From positions 1 through 64,000 of the forward strand of contig NZ_JAUSBN010000025.1 in NCBI RefSeq assembly GCF_030651995.1: a stretch of DNA of 64,000 bases. Direction: 5' to 3'. Below, one piece after another: positions 25,418 through 34,569 of this stretch (within the stretch, counting starts at the first letter, position 1; every line of letters starts with the position of its first letter). The position numbers and the translations under genes are program-made. The notes beneath the pieces are model-generated. The model made no database searches and had not been told where the DNA came from. It saw only the letters and a program-made list of their open reading frames with translations. Source of the DNA: Reyranella sp. (lineage in GTDB: Bacteria > Pseudomonadota > Alphaproteobacteria > Reyranellales > Reyranellaceae).

Positions 25418-26011
25418 CTAGCCGGGCCAGGTATCGATGGCTTCGGCGAAGCGGGAGAGTTCCGCGAGAAGCCGCTTCTGGCCGTCGTCGCCAAGCTTCT
25501 GGAGGCGGCTGCGCTGCACGTCGAAGACGCGGGGGATGGCCTCGTTGATGACGGCCTCGCCCGCCGCCGTGAGCTGGACCCGCAGGGTCCGGCGATCGCT
25601 CGGCTCGGCGAGCCGGGCGATCAGGTTCTGTGATTCCAGCTTGTTCAACCTGCTGGTCAATCCCGCGCCGCTGAGAAGCAGCGACTGCACGAGCTGCTTG
25701 GGCGTGAGGCAGTAGGGCGAGCCGGCGCGCCGCAGGGCGGTCAGCACGTCGAACGTGCCGCGGTTCAGGCCGAACGGAACCAGCGCTTCCTCGATGAAGG
25801 AAGTGCACTGGATCTGGATCCGCGCGATCAGGCCGTAGATCTGCACCGGACTGGTGTCGATGTCCGGCCGCTCGGCGCGCCACTGCGAGAAGATGGCATC
25901 GACCTGGTCGCGCGCCGCCCGGGCCTGGGCCGTCGGTCGCCGGCCCGGTCGCTGCGATTTCGCGATTGCGGTCTCCGGGTTGCCTTCGGTTTCCGGCTTG
26001 CCGCTGCCCAT
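25418..26011 (-). CDS. MarR-family transcriptional regulator
   Basis: The 197-residue protein starts at ATG 26011, preceded by GGAGGAAAG. It has a charged N-terminal arm of about 45 residues and then the MarR winged helix (FGLNRGTFDVLTALRRAGSPYCLTPKQLVQSLLLSGAGLTSRLNKLESQNLIARL, DRRTLRVQLTAAG). MarR proteins bind palindromic operators as dimers and release them on binding a small aromatic ligand. It is the last gene of the ABC-transporter operon. Paired palindromes at 28693 and 28854 in the divergent promoter region are its likely targets. Confidence 0.88.
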   Translation of the reverse strand: MGSGKPETEGNPETAIAKSQRPGRRPTAQARAARDQVDAIFSQWRAERPDIDTSPVQIYGLIARIQIQCTSFIEEALVPFGLNRGTFDVLTALRRAGSPYCLTPKQLVQSLLLSGAGLTSRLNKLESQNLIARLAEPSDRRTLRVQLTAAGEAVINEAIPRVFDVQRSRLQKLGDDGQKRLLAELSRFAEAIDTWPG

Positions 26012-26048
26012 CTTTCCTCCGTTGATGCCCGTCATTGCACGCGCGGGT

Positions 26049-26810
26049 TCACGGCGTCCAGTCGACGACCCTTCGCTCGATCCATTCGATGCCATGGAAG
26101 AGAGCGATGCTGAGCAGGGTCAACAGGGCGATGGCGGCGAAGGCGAGAGGGGTCTGCGACTGCGACGTCGAGATCAGGATGAGATAGCCGAGCCCTTCCT
26201 GGGCGGCCACGAACTCGCCGATGACCGAGCCGATGACGGCAAACGTCACCGCCACCTTGCAGCCGGTGAAGAAGTGCGGCAGCGCCACGGGAATGCGAAG
26301 GCGCCGGAAGATCATGTGCTGCGATGCGCCCAGCGAGCGCATGAGATCGAGCATGGTGCGCGGGGCGGCTTCCAGCCCGGCGATCAGGTTGACCAGGATC
26401 GGGAAGAAGCAGACCAGGATGACGATCACGATCTTCGGCCACTCCGAGAGACCGAGCCACAGGATGATGAGGGGGGCCACGGCGACCTTGGGCACCGACT
26501 GGAGGCCGAGCAGGATCGGATAGAGAAGCCGGCGAGCGGTCGTGTTCAGGGCGATGAGCACGGCCAGCGGCAGGGACAGCGCGATGGCGAGCAGGAAGCC
26601 GACCAGCGTCTCGCGCAGCGTCACGAGGCTGTTGAGCGCAAGTTCCGGAGCCCACTGCAGCGCGGTCCTTCCGATTTCGCTCGGGGCCGGCAGGATCCAG
26701 GCGGGAACCGCGAAGAAGCGGACGGACAGTTCCCAGGCAATGAGCAGCGCCAGGTAGACCGCCGGGATGGTGGCGCGCCCGGCCAGGCGCGAGGAGAAGG
26801 GCGCGCTCAT
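26049..26810 (-). CDS. ABC transporter permease (NitT/TauT type)
   Basis: The 253-residue inner-membrane protein has about six TM helices and the BPD_transp_1 EAA-type loop (LMRSLGASQHMIFRRLRIPVALPHFFTG) that contacts the ATPase. Family members import sulfonates, nitrate, pyrimidine precursors or aromatic anions. It starts 3 bp after the ATPase gene and is followed by marR. Confidence 0.9.
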   Translation of the reverse strand: MSAPFSSRLAGRATIPAVYLALLIAWELSVRFFAVPAWILPAPSEIGRTALQWAPELALNSLVTLRETLVGFLLAIALSLPLAVLIALNTTARRLLYPILLGLQSVPKVAVAPLIILWLGLSEWPKIVIVILVCFFPILVNLIAGLEAAPRTMLDLMRSLGASQHMIFRRLRIPVALPHFFTGCKVAVTFAVIGSVIGEFVAAQEGLGYLILISTSQSQTPLAFAAIALLTLLSIALFHGIEWIERRVVDWTP

Positions 26811-26813
26811 CGA

Positions 26814-27629
26814 TCAGGCCCGGCGGTCGAAGATGATGTCGCGGATTTCCTGCTTGAGTTCCTGGAAGCGTGACAGCCTCGGTGTATCGGCATTGCGCGG
26901 GCGCGGCAGGTCGATCTCGAAGTCGGCGCGGATGCGGCCCGGGCGCGGCGACATGACCAGCACGCGGTCGCTCAGCAGGATCGCCTCCTCGATGTCATGC
27001 GTGATCAGGAAGGCGGTTCGCCCTAGATCCTGCCAGAGGCCCGACAGTTCGAGCGAAAGCTCCTCGCGCGTCAGCGCATCGAGGGCGCCGAACGGCTCGT
27101 CGAGCAGCAGCAGGCGCGGATCCGCCAGCAACGCCCGGCAAAGCGCCGCGCGCTGCCGCATGCCGCCGGAGAGCATCTGGGGACGGTGATCGGCGAAGGC
27201 GGCGAGACCCGTCATTTCCAGGAGGCGCAGGGCGCGCTCGCGCGCCGCCGCCCTGGGCAGCGCGAGAACGTCGGCCGGGAGCAGGACGTTCTCGAGCACG
27301 GTGTTCCAGGGAAACAGCACGTGCTCCTGGAAGACGATTCCCACCTCGTGGGACGGCGCATCGAGCGGCGTGCCGTAGCGCATCATCGTGCCGGCGTCGG
27401 GCCTTTCCAGGCCGGCGACCAGCCGCAGCAGGGTCGACTTGCCGCAACCGGAGGGGCCGACGACGGCGACGAAGCTGCCAGTCGGAATCCGAAGGTCGAT
27501 CGGGCCGAGCGCATGGACCGACGTTCCCGCCGAGCCGGGGTAGTGCTTGCTCACACCCCGGACGTCGATGGCCGCCACGTCCGCCGCCGGCGGAGGGGCG
27601 GCCGCCAGGCCACCGGCGGCCGCGATCAT
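26814..27629 (-). CDS. ABC transporter ATP-binding protein (NitT/TauT type)
   Basis: The 271-residue protein has Walker A GPSGCGKST, Q-loop VFQEHVLFPW, signature LSGGMRQRAALCRALL, Walker B LLLLDEPFGALD, and switch His in FLITHDIEEA. ATG 27629 overlaps the stop of the substrate-binding-protein gene by 4 bp. The first 20 residues (alanine-rich) may be extra sequence ahead of the ABC domain. It powers the importer with the permease at 26049. Confidence 0.92.
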   Translation of the reverse strand: MIAAAGGLAAAPPPAADVAAIDVRGVSKHYPGSAGTSVHALGPIDLRIPTGSFVAVVGPSGCGKSTLLRLVAGLERPDAGTMMRYGTPLDAPSHEVGIVFQEHVLFPWNTVLENVLLPADVLALPRAAARERALRLLEMTGLAAFADHRPQMLSGGMRQRAALCRALLADPRLLLLDEPFGALDALTREELSLELSGLWQDLGRTAFLITHDIEEAILLSDRVLVMSPRPGRIRADFEIDLPRPRNADTPRLSRFQELKQEIRDIIFDRRA

Positions 27630-28603
27630 TCGACGAAGCCCGGCGCGTAGAGCTGGGCCGGCTGCACGGGCGACTTCAGGGTGAAGTTCGCCGACATGAC
27701 CTCGACGGTTCCCGCGATGCTCTTGGGGTCGATGCTGCCCAGCGGCTGACCGGGGACGGTCGCGAGTTCGCCGACGAGCTTCGTCTCGCCCTCGATGATC
27801 GCCGGCGCCAGTTCCTTCTGGTACTTGGCCATGATGGAGGCTGCTTCGGCCGGGTTGGCGAAGGCGTCCTTCATGCCCTTGATCGTCGCGCGGACGAAGG
27901 CTCGCACGAGTTCGGGCTGCTTGGCGATCGTCTCCTCCGAGGCGATCAGTCCGTTGCCGTAATAGTTCAGGCCCGAATCCTTGTAGGCGATGCGGACCGT
28001 TTCCTTCGGCGCGATCGCCGCCGCGATGAGCGGCTCTCCCACGGAGAACTGGCCGATCGCGTCGACCCGGCCGTTGGCGAGCAGCGAGGGCAGGGCGGAG
28101 CCTTCCGCGACGACCCATTTCACCTTGGAGGCATCGATGCCGGCGGCCTTGGCGAAGGCCGGGAACAGCAGGCGGACCGAGCTCGACGCGGTATCGGCGA
28201 TCGTCTTGCCCTCGAGATCCTTGGGAGAGGCGATGCCCGTTCCCTTTACGCCGAAGATGGCCTGCGGCGGCCGGGCATAGACGATCGAGACCAGCTTCAC
28301 CGGCACGCCGTCATTGCCGCGGGCCAGAACCAGGGAGCCCGCGTCGGCAAAGCCGATCGTGGCGAGGCCGGCCGCGACTTTCTTGATCGCATCGGCGGAG
28401 CCCTGCCCGCGCAGGAAGGTCACGTTGAGGCCGGCCTCCTTGTAGTAGCCCTTCTCGCGCGCGACGTAGAAGTACGCGTGCCGCCCGTTGAAGCCGAAGT
28501 CGGTGATGAAGTTCACGTCGGTCGCGTGAGCCGGCAAGGCGCTGGCGCCGGCCATGCCGACGACGAAGCCGATTGCAGCGGCGAGACGTCCAAGCAGTTT
28601 CAT
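27626..28603 (-). CDS. ABC transporter substrate-binding protein (NMT1/SsuA-like)
   Basis: The 325-residue protein has a signal peptide ending near ASALPAHA and then the NMT1/THI5-like fold: DVNFITDFGFNGRHAYFYVAREKGYYKEAGLNVTFLRGQGS, then GIASPKDLEGKTIADT. This family binds pyrimidines, nitrate, sulfonates and aromatic acids in the periplasm. The ligand here is unknown. Because the divergent genes encode a NicC-like hydroxylase and a PuuE-like hydrolase, a nitrogen-containing ring compound is a reasonable guess. It is the first gene of the operon, with an operator-like palindrome 90 bp upstream. Confidence 0.88.
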   Translation of the reverse strand: MKLLGRLAAAIGFVVGMAGASALPAHATDVNFITDFGFNGRHAYFYVAREKGYYKEAGLNVTFLRGQGSADAIKKVAAGLATIGFADAGSLVLARGNDGVPVKLVSIVYARPPQAIFGVKGTGIASPKDLEGKTIADTASSSVRLLFPAFAKAAGIDASKVKWVVAEGSALPSLLANGRVDAIGQFSVGEPLIAAAIAPKETVRIAYKDSGLNYYGNGLIASEETIAKQPELVRAFVRATIKGMKDAFANPAEAASIMAKYQKELAPAIIEGETKLVGELATVPGQPLGSIDPKSIAGTVEVMSANFTLKSPVQPAQLYAPGFVE

Positions 28604-28692
28604 AGATCACATCCTCGGTTCGAACTGGGAAGGCCCCCGGCAGGCTGCGGCGCCATCGCCGCCTTTGAGCGTTCCGTACGCCTTGCATATTT

Positions 28693-28708
28693 CATTCCAT
28701 AGCGAATG
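28693..28708 (-). promoter_or_regulatory. Operator-like palindrome before the ABC operon
   Basis: Read on the minus strand this is CATTCGCTATGGAATG, with CATTC/GAATG arms and a 6-bp centre. The same 16-mer with one change occurs at 28854, next to the divergent promoter. The rest of the 309-bp gap holds no gene I can support. Confidence 0.6.
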
Positions 28709-28853
28709 AAAAGACGAAGGTGCATTTGAATTAGGCGGTCTGCTGGCTGCCCATCATTTGCGCATTGTGTTGGAATAGTGCTATTAAAGTCGGCATTTTT
28801 CTATACGCTCTGGCCTGATCCACGCCGCTCATGCTTCCGTTCTTGTCTCTATT

Positions 28854-28869
28854 CATTCGCTATCGAATG
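28854..28869 (+). promoter_or_regulatory. Operator-like palindrome before the monooxygenase operon
   Basis: CATTCGCTATCGAATG lies 44 bp before the monooxygenase start. It differs by one base from the copy at 28693. This arrangement fits a MarR dimer repressing both divergent operons. Binding by the MarR protein encoded at 25418 is inference. Confidence 0.6.
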
Positions 28870-28912
28870 ATTTACGAAGAGATCTTCGAACGTCGTGATC
28901 GAGGTGGGACGG

Positions 28913-30043
28913 ATGGATCGGCAAACGCGAATCGCAGTTGTCGGCGGTGGGTTGGCGGGGCTGACGGTGGCGGCCCTGTTGCAGCGGGACGGATACCCCG
29001 TTGCCGTCTACGAGCAGACGTCGAATTTCTCCAGGATCGGCGCAGGGATCATCCTCGGCGCCAACGTCGCCAAGGTCCTCCGGTCCCTTGGTCTCGAGCG
29101 CAACTTCACCGAAACCGGCATCCGGCCGGATGCCTTCGTCAGCCGGGCGTGGGACAGCGGCGAGACGCTGTACGAACTCGTCTTCGACGCGGCCTGCGAG
29201 GCCCGGTTCGATGGTCCCTTCGTCAATATTCATCGCGCCGACCTGCATCGGATTCTCCAGGCACCGCTGGTGCCGGGAACGATTCGGTTCGGCCATCGGC
29301 TGGCGGGCCTCGACGAGACGCCGGCCGGGATCAGGCTGGCCTTCGACAACGCTGCCAGCGCCGAGGTCGATATCGTCATCGGCGCCGATGGCATTCGTTC
29401 GCGCGTGCGCGACGAGATCCTCGGCAAGGAAGAGCCGCGCTTCATCGGGCGCATCGCGCCGCGCGCCGTCTTTCCCGCCGAGCGTCTCGGCGACCTGGGG
29501 ATCCGCGATTGCACCAAATGGTGGGGACCGGACCGCCACGTGCTGGTCTATTACATGACGGCGCGCCGGGATGAGGTCTATGTGATGGCCGCCATTCCGG
29601 CCGATCGCTGGGACGGCGATGGCACGCCGATCCCCGGCACTCGCGACGATTTCGTGTCGGCGCTGGAGGGCTTCCATCCCGAGCTGCTGCGGGCCGCCGA
29701 AGCGGCGACGGACGTGACCGTGTGGCCGATCATGGACCGGCCGAGAAATGATCGCTGGCATGAAGGCCGCGTGGTGCTGATGGGCGACGCCTGCCACGCC
29801 GTGCGACCGTTCATGGCGGCCGGCGGCTCGATGGCGATCGAGGACGCTGCCATCCTTCATCGCTGCATCGTCGAGGCCACCGATACGGAGGCGGCCTTCC
29901 GCCGCTACGCCGCCAACCGGATTCCGCGGGTCGCCGAGGTGCAGCGCATCTCGATCGCCAACACCTGGATGCACGGGCCGACGGAGGTCGACTGGTTCTT
30001 CGCCTACGATCCCTGTAGCGCCCCGCTCGACGCCGCCCCTTGA
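28913..30043 (+). CDS. FAD-dependent aromatic hydroxylase, NicC-like
   Basis: The 376-residue protein is a class A flavoprotein monooxygenase with the Rossmann motif VVGGGLAGL near residue 9, the DG motif IVIGADGIRSRVR and the FAD-ribityl motif GDACHAVRPF. Segments such as CTKWWGPDRHVLVYYMTARRDE and a C-terminal NTWMHG resemble 6-hydroxynicotinate 3-monooxygenase (NicC), which performs decarboxylative ring hydroxylation. The substrate here is unproven. GAGGTGGG at 28901 supports ATG 28913 over GTG 28895. Confidence 0.85.
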   Translation: MDRQTRIAVVGGGLAGLTVAALLQRDGYPVAVYEQTSNFSRIGAGIILGANVAKVLRSLGLERNFTETGIRPDAFVSRAWDSGETLYELVFDAACEARFDGPFVNIHRADLHRILQAPLVPGTIRFGHRLAGLDETPAGIRLAFDNAASAEVDIVIGADGIRSRVRDEILGKEEPRFIGRIAPRAVFPAERLGDLGIRDCTKWWGPDRHVLVYYMTARRDEVYVMAAIPADRWDGDGTPIPGTRDDFVSALEGFHPELLRAAEAATDVTVWPIMDRPRNDRWHEGRVVLMGDACHAVRPFMAAGGSMAIEDAAILHRCIVEATDTEAAFRRYAANRIPRVAEVQRISIANTWMHGPTEVDWFFAYDPCSAPLDAAP

Positions 30044-30057
30044 TCATGGAGCCGCCA

Positions 30058-31020
30058 ATGTCCGTCCTCGATCCCGCTGCCGCCGGCGACATCCGCCCCG
30101 ACCCGATGAAGGTCCGCGATCTCGTCGGCTATGGCGAGCGACCGCCGCATCCGCACTGGCCGGGCAATGCCAGGATCGCCGTCAACTTCAACCTCAATGT
30201 CGAGGGCGGCGGGGAGTCGACACTGTTGAATGGTGACGCGGTGTCGGAAGGGATGCTCAATGACATCGGCGTGGAGGCCAAGACCGGCCGCCGGGTGCCG
30301 CTGGTCGAATCAGTGTTCGAGTATGGCAGCCGGCGGGGCGCCTGGCGGCTCCTCGACATTTTCGCGAGGTTCTCCGTGCCGGTCAGCGTCCTGGGCGTCG
30401 CCCGCGCTCTCGAGCAAAATCCGCTGCTCGCGCGGGCCTGCGTCGAACGCGGCCATGAGATGGTCAGCCACGGCTATCGCTGGATCGATTATGGCGACGT
30501 CGACGAGGCGACCGAACGCCAGCATGTCCGCCAGGCGGTCGAGATCCTGATGCGTCTCACCGGAACGCGTCCACTCGGCTGGATGACGGGGCGTCCCGGC
30601 GAGAACACGCGGCGGCTGGTGGTCGAGGAGGGCGGCTTTCTCTACGATCGCGACTCGCTCGCCGACGAACTGCCCTACTGGGTCGAAACCACGCACGGCC
30701 CCCACCTGGTGATTCCCTATTCATACGAAGCCAACGACAATCGCTTCGACGCGAATTCCGGCTTCTCGACCGGTCAGGACTTCTTCGAATACATGCGCGA
30801 CGCCTTCGATTTCCTCTACGAGGAGGGGGCGGCGGGCTCGCCGAAGCTGCTGTCGATCGGCCTTCACGACCGGCTGATCGGACGGCCGGGCCGCGCGGGC
30901 GGCCTCGTCAAGTTCCTGCAGCATGCGACGGCGCGCGAAGGGGTCTGGTTCTGTCGCGGCATCGACATCGCGCAGCACTGGCGAACACGCTTCCCGGCCC
31001 GTGCAGAGAGCGCCGGATGA
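30058..31020 (+). CDS. Polysaccharide deacetylase/PuuE-like allantoinase family protein
   Basis: The 320-residue NodB-fold protein has the PuuE-type landmarks VNFNLNVEGGGESTLLNGD, SVFEYGSRRGAWRLLDIF, GHEMVSHGYRWIDY and GWMTGRPGENTRRLV. Characterised PuuE hydrolyses allantoin without metal, and other relatives deacetylate glycans or open other amide rings. It follows the NicC-like gene by 14 bp, so it probably acts on the same pathway, perhaps by hydrolysing an amide or ring product. GGAG at 30048 supports ATG 30058. Confidence 0.82.
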   Translation: MSVLDPAAAGDIRPDPMKVRDLVGYGERPPHPHWPGNARIAVNFNLNVEGGGESTLLNGDAVSEGMLNDIGVEAKTGRRVPLVESVFEYGSRRGAWRLLDIFARFSVPVSVLGVARALEQNPLLARACVERGHEMVSHGYRWIDYGDVDEATERQHVRQAVEILMRLTGTRPLGWMTGRPGENTRRLVVEEGGFLYDRDSLADELPYWVETTHGPHLVIPYSYEANDNRFDANSGFSTGQDFFEYMRDAFDFLYEEGAAGSPKLLSIGLHDRLIGRPGRAGGLVKFLQHATAREGVWFCRGIDIAQHWRTRFPARAESAG

Positions 31021-31126
31021 GGGGCTGCCGTCCCCGTTATCCCCACGTTTCAGCGCGTCGATGTAATTGAGTGGACATGGTGGTCGCTTCTATGGTCTTG
31101 CCGGTCGGACCATGGAGTAGCTGGAC

Positions 31127-31399
31127 ATGCCGGACGGAAGCGCGATTTCCAAGAAGACAAAAGCGGGCCCGATCTCGGCCGACCGCCTGAAGAGTTTCAT
31201 CGAGCGCATCGAGAAGCTCGAGGAAGAGCGCAAGGCCATCGGCGGCGATATCAAGGACGTCTACAGCGAGGCCAAGGGTGTCGGCTACGACGTGAAGACC
31301 ATGCGCAAGATCGTGTCGCTGCGCTCCATGGACGCCTCCGACCGGGCGGAGGCGGAGACGCTGCTCGACGTCTACAAGCACGCCCTGGGAATGGTCTGA
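31127..31399 (+). CDS. gapR: GapR nucleoid-associated protein (DUF2312)
   Basis: The 90-residue coiled-coil protein contains the family core ISADRLKSFIERIEKLEEERKAIGGDIKDVYSEAKGVGYDVKTMRKIVSLR. In Caulobacter GapR binds overtwisted AT-rich DNA ahead of polymerases and helps DNA replication and topology. The gene stands alone here. Confidence 0.92.
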   Translation: MPDGSAISKKTKAGPISADRLKSFIERIEKLEEERKAIGGDIKDVYSEAKGVGYDVKTMRKIVSLRSMDASDRAEAETLLDVYKHALGMV

Positions 31400-31506
31400 G
31401 CGAAGCCTGACCGGTACGGATTTCTGATTTCGCAGGGGGCTCGCGGTCGCTAGGCTCCTTCACGGCGAATGCTCCGGCAAACGGGAGCACGCCCTGGAGG
31501 AATGCC

Positions 31507-32505
31507 ATGCGGAAATCCGCACATCAGTCGATACTCTCGAGGCGCCACGTGTTGCGCCTGCCTGCCGCTGCCGCCATCGCGACGGCCGCACTGCCCGCCT
31601 GGGCCCAGAGCTTTCCATCGCAGCCCGTGCATATCGTCGTGCCGTTCCCGCCCGGAGGCGGCACGGATGCGCTGGCGCGGGCGGTCCAGGAGCCGATGCA
31701 GAAGGCGCTGGGCGGCACGGTGATCATCGACAACAAGGGCGGCGGCGGTGGCAGCATCGCCCATGAGTTCGTGGCCAAGCAGCCGGCGGACGGCCACTGG
31801 ATGGTGGTGAGCGCCAACAACCTGCCGCTCTATCCCCACATCGTGGCCAAGCTCGGCTTCGATGCGAAGACGGCCTTCGTGCCGATCGGCTTCATCGCCA
31901 AGCAGGAATCCGTTCTGGTCGGCAGTCTCGATGCACCGTGGCCGGACCTCAAGGCCATCATCGCTGCGGCGAAGGCGGCACCCGGCTCGGTGCAGTACGG
32001 CACGGCGGGGCTGACCACGCCGATGCACCTCTCGACCGAGCAGTTCGCGATGCTGAACGGCCTCAAGCTGACGCACGTGCCGTTCCGCGGCACCGGCCCG
32101 CTGGTTACCGACCTGCTGGGCGGCCACATCAAGCTCGGCATGTCGAGCATCACCAGCGTGGCGCCGCAGATCGCGGCCGGCAAGCTCAAGCCCTACGCCA
32201 TGGCGTCTCTGGAACGCTCATCGGTCGCCCCGACCATTCCGACCTTCAAGGAACTGGGCGCGGGCGATGTCGACGGCACGATCGTCTACACGCTGCTGGC
32301 GCCCGCCGGCACGCCGCCGGCAACCGTCGCCCGGTTGAACCAGGCGCTGAACGCCGCCGTGGCGACGCCGAGCCAGAAGGAAGACCTCGCAAAGCGCGGC
32401 TTCGTCGCAATGGGCGGCACGCCGGAGCAACTGGCCGACTGGCTCAAGTTGCAGGAGCAAATCTGGGTACCGGTGCTTCAGGCCGCCGGCATCAAGCCGG
32501 AATAG
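31507..32505 (+). CDS. Bug/TctC-family periplasmic binding protein
   Basis: The 332-residue protein has a twin-arginine-like signal (SRRHVLRLPAAAAIATAALPAWAQ) and the Bug fold: HIVVPFPPGGGTDALAR, IIDNKGGGGGSIAHEF, VQYGTAGLTTPMHLS and FRGTGPLVTDLLGGHIKLGM. Bug proteins bind carboxylates or other small solutes, often without a nearby TctAB transporter, and none is present here. The ligand is unknown. Confidence 0.88.
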   Translation: MRKSAHQSILSRRHVLRLPAAAAIATAALPAWAQSFPSQPVHIVVPFPPGGGTDALARAVQEPMQKALGGTVIIDNKGGGGGSIAHEFVAKQPADGHWMVVSANNLPLYPHIVAKLGFDAKTAFVPIGFIAKQESVLVGSLDAPWPDLKAIIAAAKAAPGSVQYGTAGLTTPMHLSTEQFAMLNGLKLTHVPFRGTGPLVTDLLGGHIKLGMSSITSVAPQIAAGKLKPYAMASLERSSVAPTIPTFKELGAGDVDGTIVYTLLAPAGTPPATVARLNQALNAAVATPSQKEDLAKRGFVAMGGTPEQLADWLKLQEQIWVPVLQAAGIKPE

Positions 32506-32536
32506 CGAGAAGGGCTCCGCATCTCTGGTCCCGATA

Positions 32537-32550
32537 TTGATCCAGGTCAA
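32537..32550 (+). promoter_or_regulatory. FNR/FixK-type box before the first usp gene
   Basis: TTGATCCAGGTCAA fits the TTGAT-N4-ATCAA consensus with one mismatch. It lies 82 bp before the usp start, suitable for class II activation under low oxygen. Confidence 0.65.
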
Positions 32551-32632
32551 AGCGCAGGATCACATTTCAGTCGATGTGCTATTGCGAAAGTAAGCTGGAG
32601 AGGGAGCCATTCATGACCTTTCGGCGTCCGCG

Positions 32633-33502
32633 ATGACGAACGCAGCAGCCGCGTCCGCGCCGTCCAAAGTGCTCGTCGCGACGGACCTGTCCGCGCGATC
32701 CGATCGCGCGGTCGAGCGGGCCGTCCTCCTGGCGAAGGCGACGGGTTCAGCCCTCACGATCCTTCACGTGGTCGACGCGGAACTTCCGCGGCGGACGGCA
32801 GATCGGCTGGTCGATGAGGCCCGCGAGTTGATTGGCGAACATGTCGCAGCACTGAAAGGCGCCGAAGCGATGGCGCCTGACATCAAGGTCGTGCTCGGCA
32901 CGGACTACAAGGAGATCGAGGACGTCGCCTTGAAATCCGGGTGCGAACTCATCGTTCTCGGCGTTCACCGCAACGAGACACGTGATCTCTTCCGTGGCAC
33001 TACGGCGGAGCGCGTCATTCGCAGCCGTGCGTGCCAGGTCTTGATGGTCAAGGCGAGACCGCAATCCGACTATCGCCGCATCATGGTGGGGGTCGATTTC
33101 TCCGATTGCTCGCGGCGCGCCATCGAATTCGCAGTGAAGTTATTCCCGAATGCGGAGTTTCACCTCGTCCATGCGTTCGATGTCCCCTTCAAGGCTTTCC
33201 TGAGGAGCGACGACACTCGTCAGGAAGTGTCGAGGAGCCATGAGGAAGAGATGGACCGGTTCGTCAAGGGGGACTTCCCAGCGCTTCTTCCTCTCCTGCA
33301 GGCGGCGCCCGCTCGCGTGTTTCAAGTCCTGAAACAGGGGCCCGCCCGCGACGTGATCCAGGATCAGGTCGATGAGCTGAAGCCGGATCTTCTCGTTCTC
33401 GGTACTCATGGGCGGAGCGGCATCGCGCACGTCGTCATGGGAAGCGTCGCCGAGGATCTTCTGAGCTACCCTCCCTGCGACATCCTCGCGGTGAGGCCTT
33501 GA
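32633..33502 (+). CDS. Universal stress protein, two-domain
   Basis: The 289-residue protein has two UspA domains. The first begins KVLVATDLSARSDRAVERA and the second YRRIMVGVDFSDCSRRAIEFA. The second keeps the ATP-binding G-x2-G-x9-G-S/T signature (LGTHGRSGIAHVVMGSVAE). The first has a degenerate loop (LGVHRNETRDLFRGTTAE). Tandem Usps of this kind are often induced by hypoxia, and an FNR/FixK-type box upstream supports this. Confidence 0.88.
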   Translation: MTNAAAASAPSKVLVATDLSARSDRAVERAVLLAKATGSALTILHVVDAELPRRTADRLVDEARELIGEHVAALKGAEAMAPDIKVVLGTDYKEIEDVALKSGCELIVLGVHRNETRDLFRGTTAERVIRSRACQVLMVKARPQSDYRRIMVGVDFSDCSRRAIEFAVKLFPNAEFHLVHAFDVPFKAFLRSDDTRQEVSRSHEEEMDRFVKGDFPALLPLLQAAPARVFQVLKQGPARDVIQDQVDELKPDLLVLGTHGRSGIAHVVMGSVAEDLLSYPPCDILAVRP

Positions 33503-33595
33503 TGTCTCGCCTGACCGTCGGTCCTGGTCGATCCGAAGGTTCCTCCCGGCAGGAGCATCAGGGTGGTGCCGCCACTACATAACGAAAGGGTTCCC

Positions 33596-34435
33596 ATGAG
33601 TTCCATTCTCGTCACCGTCGACGACACGCCTTCCGCCATCGCCGCCAGGGGGCTTGCTGCGGCACTCGCTCGACAGTGCGGCGCCCAGGTGAGAGGCGTG
33701 ACCGCGCTGGATGTCAGCGATCTCGATCGCGTCGAGCCGGTTCCGATCGGCGGCGTCCAATACGCCTACGACCGATTGCAGCATCGCAAGAAGCTGACGG
33801 AAGAACGGCGCGCAAGGATCGCCGAACTGCCGGAGGTGTTTCGGCGTTCCCTGGCCGACGAGGGAATGGATGCTGTGTGCTCCATGATGGAAGCGGACGT
33901 GCGCGATGGATTGCTTCGGATGATCGAGACCTGCGACCTCGTCGTGACCGGCCGGGATGCAGAGTTTCATCTCGAGGCGGTCGAGGGAGTGACGCCCCTC
34001 GTCCACCACATCATCGCCAAGGGGTGCCGTCCGGTCGTGGTGAGCGGTCCCCAATGGATCGAAAAGGGCCCCGTCCTGGTGGCGTACGATGGAAGCGCGC
34101 CGTCCGCGAAGGCATTGCAGGTCGCGACGCTGATGGGGATTTTCGGATCCTCCGGGGCTCGCATCCTGTCGATCGGGCGCGAGAAATCGGCCGCCCTGTC
34201 CGTTGCTGAACGAGCCCGTTCATTCCTGGCTCTGCATGACATCGATGCCGACCTCGAGGCGGTCGCAACGACGGAAAACCCGGCCGATGTCCTGCTGAGG
34301 CGTGCTTCGGAGACGGGTGCGCGGATGCTCGTCATGGGCGCCTTCGGTCATCGCGGATTCCGGGAGATTCTCTTCGGCTCCACGACACGGCACCTGTTCG
34401 ACAGCGCTCCGATTCCGCTCTTCATCTACCACTGA
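33596..34435 (+). CDS. Universal stress protein, two-domain
   Basis: The 279-residue protein starts at ATG 33596 after GAAAGGG. It has UspA-like domains beginning SSILVTVDDTPSAIAARGL and PVLVAYDGSAPSAKAL. The C-terminal domain ends with MGAFGHRGFREILFGSTTRHLF, which keeps the nucleotide-binding glycine loop. It is the second of three usp genes in one direction, with a 93-bp gap and no clear box of its own. Confidence 0.85.
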   Translation: MSSILVTVDDTPSAIAARGLAAALARQCGAQVRGVTALDVSDLDRVEPVPIGGVQYAYDRLQHRKKLTEERRARIAELPEVFRRSLADEGMDAVCSMMEADVRDGLLRMIETCDLVVTGRDAEFHLEAVEGVTPLVHHIIAKGCRPVVVSGPQWIEKGPVLVAYDGSAPSAKALQVATLMGIFGSSGARILSIGREKSAALSVAERARSFLALHDIDADLEAVATTENPADVLLRRASETGARMLVMGAFGHRGFREILFGSTTRHLFDSAPIPLFIYH

Positions 34436-34460
34436 ACGAGTGAACGTCTGGCCTTCGCAG

Positions 34461-34474
34461 TTGACCCAGATCAA
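34461..34474 (+). promoter_or_regulatory. FNR/FixK-type box before the third usp gene
   Basis: TTGACCCAGATCAA matches TTGAT-N4-ATCAA with one mismatch and shares the CCAG centre of the box at 32537. It lies 95 bp before the start of the third usp gene. Confidence 0.65.
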
Positions 34475-34569
34475 GGGCAGGCACGAGGTCTTTCTTCAGA
34501 ATTGCACAGCATGTGAGGTGAGGCCGTCGGCCGTTCCTCACGCTCGGCTTAGTCAACTGGAGAGGCAAC

